Assembly: GCA_902495075.1 (NCBI GenBank)
Contig: CABUVO010000042.1
Span: 1 to 26,845 of the forward strand
Length of the DNA stretch: 26,845 bases
Source: an uncultured Porphyromonadaceae bacterium
GTDB taxonomy: Bacteria > Bacteroidota > Bacteroidia > Bacteroidales > Muribaculaceae
Reading direction: 5' to 3'
Program-made: the position numbers and the translations under genes
The notes under the pieces: model-generated
What the model was told of the DNA's origin: nothing
What the model saw: only the letters and a program-made list of their open reading frames with translations
The model's database searches: none
Shown here: positions 24,620 to 26,845 of the stretch, one piece after another
Numbering within the stretch: position 1 is the first letter of the stretch
How the letters are laid out: every line of letters begins with the position of its first letter

Positions 24620-26578
24620 TTAATCTCCTCCAAGGTCAGTATTGAAAAGCTGTCTGCCGTCGTGGCATATGAAGATCTGCTCCTCTCTCCCTTTCGTTAG
24701 GTTGCGAAGCCACAACACGGCATTCGCCGGAACCTCGAAATCTATTGAGAAACCTTCAGACACTTTTCTTCCCAAGGATTTCCAACCATCACGGGCAAAA
24801 TAAAACAGTTCATATTCCTCTTCCGGAACTACATAATTGTCGTCATTGCGCGGGATAAAGAATATACTGTCAACTTTCTTGTCAGAATCAATCCTGAATA
24901 CAAGTCTCTGACCAAACGACCTATAAATTGTCCATGTCAAGATATCACCGTCAACGAGTTTATTCATATCATCCGTATGGTTATCAGTAACCGAAGATAT
25001 GGGCAACCGATGGATAGCGAGTGAATCTTCTGACACAATCACTTCCCCGATTTGTGAATGATGGAACGGAGAGGTAATAAGGCGAATGTATCTTGCTTTA
25101 AATTCCTTAGGAATCTCTTCTACCGGTATTCTGTAAAAATTATGTTCCGGCATACGTTCAATGCTGTCGACATCAATCCAAGGTCCATTTCCTGTCCGTC
25201 CTATCTGTATCTTACATCCAACTACTGAACTCATCCTAATGAAAGCGCTACGTACCAGACCCATCTTTCTCGTCAAGGATGTCTTTTCCATCTTTGACAT
25301 GTCGGGAACGAATTCATGTACCTTTCCGTTTTGTAACAGCATGAACGGATTGCCGCAGACAGAATAACCGGCACCTTTCCTGACAATCGGGAAATATATA
25401 AGATCCGGTTCTATATCCCGAAAGACAGCGTTGCCCTTCCTGCTTTTTTCCGCAATGTCTATGGGGCGATATCCTTCCGGAGTAAAAATGCCGAGGTATA
25501 CCGTTTTTCCTTTCGCATCTACCTTGACTTCCGCCTTGTTATGCCCGAAATATTCCCATGTGACATCTTTCAGCCGGGGATAAGTAAGTTCCTGCGGCAC
25601 ATCAGGTATTTCCCTCAATTTCTGCAGCCGCTCCATATTTATGGACAAAGTTCTTCTGTATACTTTCCCCTTTCGCCGATGGTCATTGTGCAGACTATCG
25701 CGGGTAGGAGGATACTCCGCATTTTCAAACATGCGGAATCGCCTGTCAATATCATCATAAACAACGTTCCATTGATGTGGCGTGCCATTCGCAGGGGAAA
25801 CCAAATATTCGTCGATTGCAGTGGGGATGCCGAATGCCCTCATGGCATATAGATTGCGGGCACATTCCTCTCTACAATATCCCACTGGGGATTCAAGCAA
25901 CGATGGTGCAGGGCGGTCAGGGATTTTAAGCCATCTGGTGTAATGTATCTCGCCTAAGGATTTTGATATGACAGCGGCAGCTTCCACTGAATTTGCAGCC
26001 GCATCAATCTTGTCCGAAATGGAATCCAGCGCGTTTCGGTAAGAATCCCTCCATTCGGTAACAGGTTCATTACCTATTCGATATGGCAAGAGCAATTCAC
26101 AAAACTCCTCCAGGGAAAGATCCTTATTCCAGCTCCTAAGCTCCTTCAACCGCCACGCATCCTCAATATTGCGCGTGATATAATCCGAAGTCAGTGTCTG
26201 CAGGTCAACCTCTCTCCTTTGAGAATATCTTTCATAACGTTTACCAATGATGCGTTGCAACGAATCCAACTTCCAACTTCCGTTTGGTTGCGGAAGCTCC
26301 CGATACAGCATCTCTATGGAGTCGAGCCCGGAACCGGTCAGAGAAAACTGTCCCAACATTCCACGAACCAAATATTCAGCAGCCTCTTTCTTTTCTCCCT
26401 CGTAAGCACCAAGCACTTTCTCAATTTCCGGAGCATTGGATTCAGCCTGCGACACAGCCTCTTCGAGCAGCGCATCATCCATAGACGTGCATGAGACAAA
26501 AGCAAGCGGAACTGCAAGAAGCAGCCTCTTCCAATTCTTTAAGATGGTATCTTGTAGTTGAGGTGAACGGAGAAACAT
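24620..26578 (-). CDS. Transglutaminase-like lipoprotein with discoidin-like C-terminal region (cassette B)
   Basis: 652 residues, paralogue of 3361-5280 over the whole length. Lipoprotein signal with Cys30 (LAVPLAFVSCTS). Transglutaminase-like core: Cys235 in SPVGYCREE, LYAMRAFGIP after it, His268 in NGTPHQW. At the third triad position the text reads RFRMFENAE, so Glu285 stands where cassette A has Asp. The C-terminal half repeats the discoidin-like wording (RYIRLITSPFHHSQIGEV, LVDGDILTWTIYR) and the LWLRNLTKGREEQIFICHDG tail. Here it precedes the thioredoxin/DUF1573 gene, while in cassette A it follows the propeller gene. The preceding noncoding stretch contains copy 2 of the 65-base element. 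Confidence 0.8.
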   Translation of the reverse strand: MFLRSPQLQDTILKNWKRLLLAVPLAFVSCTSMDDALLEEAVSQAESNAPEIEKVLGAYEGEKKEAAEYLVRGMLGQFSLTGSGLDSIEMLYRELPQPNGSWKLDSLQRIIGKRYERYSQRREVDLQTLTSDYITRNIEDAWRLKELRSWNKDLSLEEFCELLLPYRIGNEPVTEWRDSYRNALDSISDKIDAAANSVEAAAVISKSLGEIHYTRWLKIPDRPAPSLLESPVGYCREECARNLYAMRAFGIPTAIDEYLVSPANGTPHQWNVVYDDIDRRFRMFENAEYPPTRDSLHNDHRRKGKVYRRTLSINMERLQKLREIPDVPQELTYPRLKDVTWEYFGHNKAEVKVDAKGKTVYLGIFTPEGYRPIDIAEKSRKGNAVFRDIEPDLIYFPIVRKGAGYSVCGNPFMLLQNGKVHEFVPDMSKMEKTSLTRKMGLVRSAFIRMSSVVGCKIQIGRTGNGPWIDVDSIERMPEHNFYRIPVEEIPKEFKARYIRLITSPFHHSQIGEVIVSEDSLAIHRLPISSVTDNHTDDMNKLVDGDILTWTIYRSFGQRLVFRIDSDKKVDSIFFIPRNDDNYVVPEEEYELFYFARDGWKSLGRKVSEGFSIDFEVPANAVLWLRNLTKGREEQIFICHDGRQLFNTDLGGD

Positions 26579-26663
26579 ACAACAAATTACTGTAACATCG
26601 ATTTTATGTCATACTGGTAGATATACTCATTCTCTCCGAGTGGATTAAAAGCGTATCGCGTAC

Positions 26664-26730
26664 TTGTTTTGACTGAGTTTATATATTAGACACTTAGGTT
26701 GCAGAAATCCGCTAATCAATATTGCAATTT
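26664..26730 (-). repeat. Upstream element, copy 2 (before the cassette B transglutaminase gene)
   Basis: Matches 24512-24576 with few differences. It lies 86 bases upstream of the ATG at 26578. On the minus strand it contains TTGCAATATTGATTAG, which is also the last codons and stop of an open frame coming from the right edge, then TTG-N20-TAAGTGTC. Confidence 0.6.
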
Positions 26731-26845
26731 TCAATCTTTTTCAGATCGTAGCTGCTGTTGCTCGCAACTGCAGTCTCACAGCAGGGAAGAGGAATTTTAT
26801 TGATATCAAGGAATCCGCGTGCCATCCGTTCTGTCCGCGTCCAAC
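26712..26845 (-). CDS. Possible C-terminal end of a gene cut by the window edge
   Basis: A minus-strand frame is open from the right edge to TAG at 26712-26714, about 44 codons (ending SSYDLKKIENCNID). A second minus-strand frame is also open over most of the same stretch, so the coding status is unsure. No family is recognised. It may instead be part of a dispersed noncoding repeat, since its last codons belong to the element also present at 24.5 kb. Confidence 0.2.
   Translation of the reverse strand, partial: WTRTERMARGFLDINKIPLPCCETAVASNSSYDLKKIENCNID

Noticed and set aside
26579..26845. Transposon end from the repeat at the right edge.
   Set aside because: No terminal inverted repeats, target duplication or transposase could be seen in the window; kept only as a dispersed repeat.

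Overview
The window looks like a chromosomal segment of a gut Bacteroidales bacterium, probably Muribaculaceae or a near relative; the family guess is inference. The signs are NVEALA peptides, DUF1573 and DUF3244 proteins, six-bladed beta-propeller lipoproteins, an OMP_b-brl/TonB-type barrel, and promoters of the Bacteroidetes form (TTTG, about 20 bp, TAnnTTTG). Almost every gene is on the minus strand. No tRNA, rRNA, CRISPR array, insertion sequence or integrase was seen.

Layout. 344-8210 (minus) is cassette A. In transcription order it encodes a DUF3244 protein, a thioredoxin-like/DUF1573 lipoprotein, a Cys-rich NVEALA peptide, a six-bladed propeller lipoprotein, a transglutaminase-like lipoprotein and a large outer-membrane barrel protein. 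8211-9057 is a divergent, repeat-rich non-coding block. 9058-10782 (plus) is a membrane-anchored TPR protein with a C-terminal HTH-like end, a candidate regulator. 10726-19388 (minus) is a tripartite efflux set: adaptor, RND pump, TolC-like protein, second RND pump. 19432-21692 (minus) holds signal peptidase I and an O-antigen ligase-like TPR membrane protein. 21693-22090 is a repeat-rich leader plus terminator-like hairpins. 22091-26578 (minus) is cassette B: transglutaminase-like paralogue, thioredoxin/DUF1573 gene broken by a one-base frameshift, NVEALA peptide, propeller lipoprotein. The right edge carries a repeat shared with 24.5 kb and possibly the tail of another gene.

How the genes may work together (inference). 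Each cassette pairs a secreted small Cys-rich peptide with a lipoprotein carrying a CxxC thioredoxin-like active site, a transglutaminase-like lipoprotein and a propeller lipoprotein; cassette A adds an outer-membrane barrel. A strong stem-loop sits at the same place, just after the peptide gene, in both cassettes. This suggests a two-copy envelope peptide system in which the peptide is exported, oxidised and perhaps processed or crosslinked. The TPR-HTH protein could sense it. The efflux and lepB regions look ordinary apart from unusual short-word repeats at gene boundaries.
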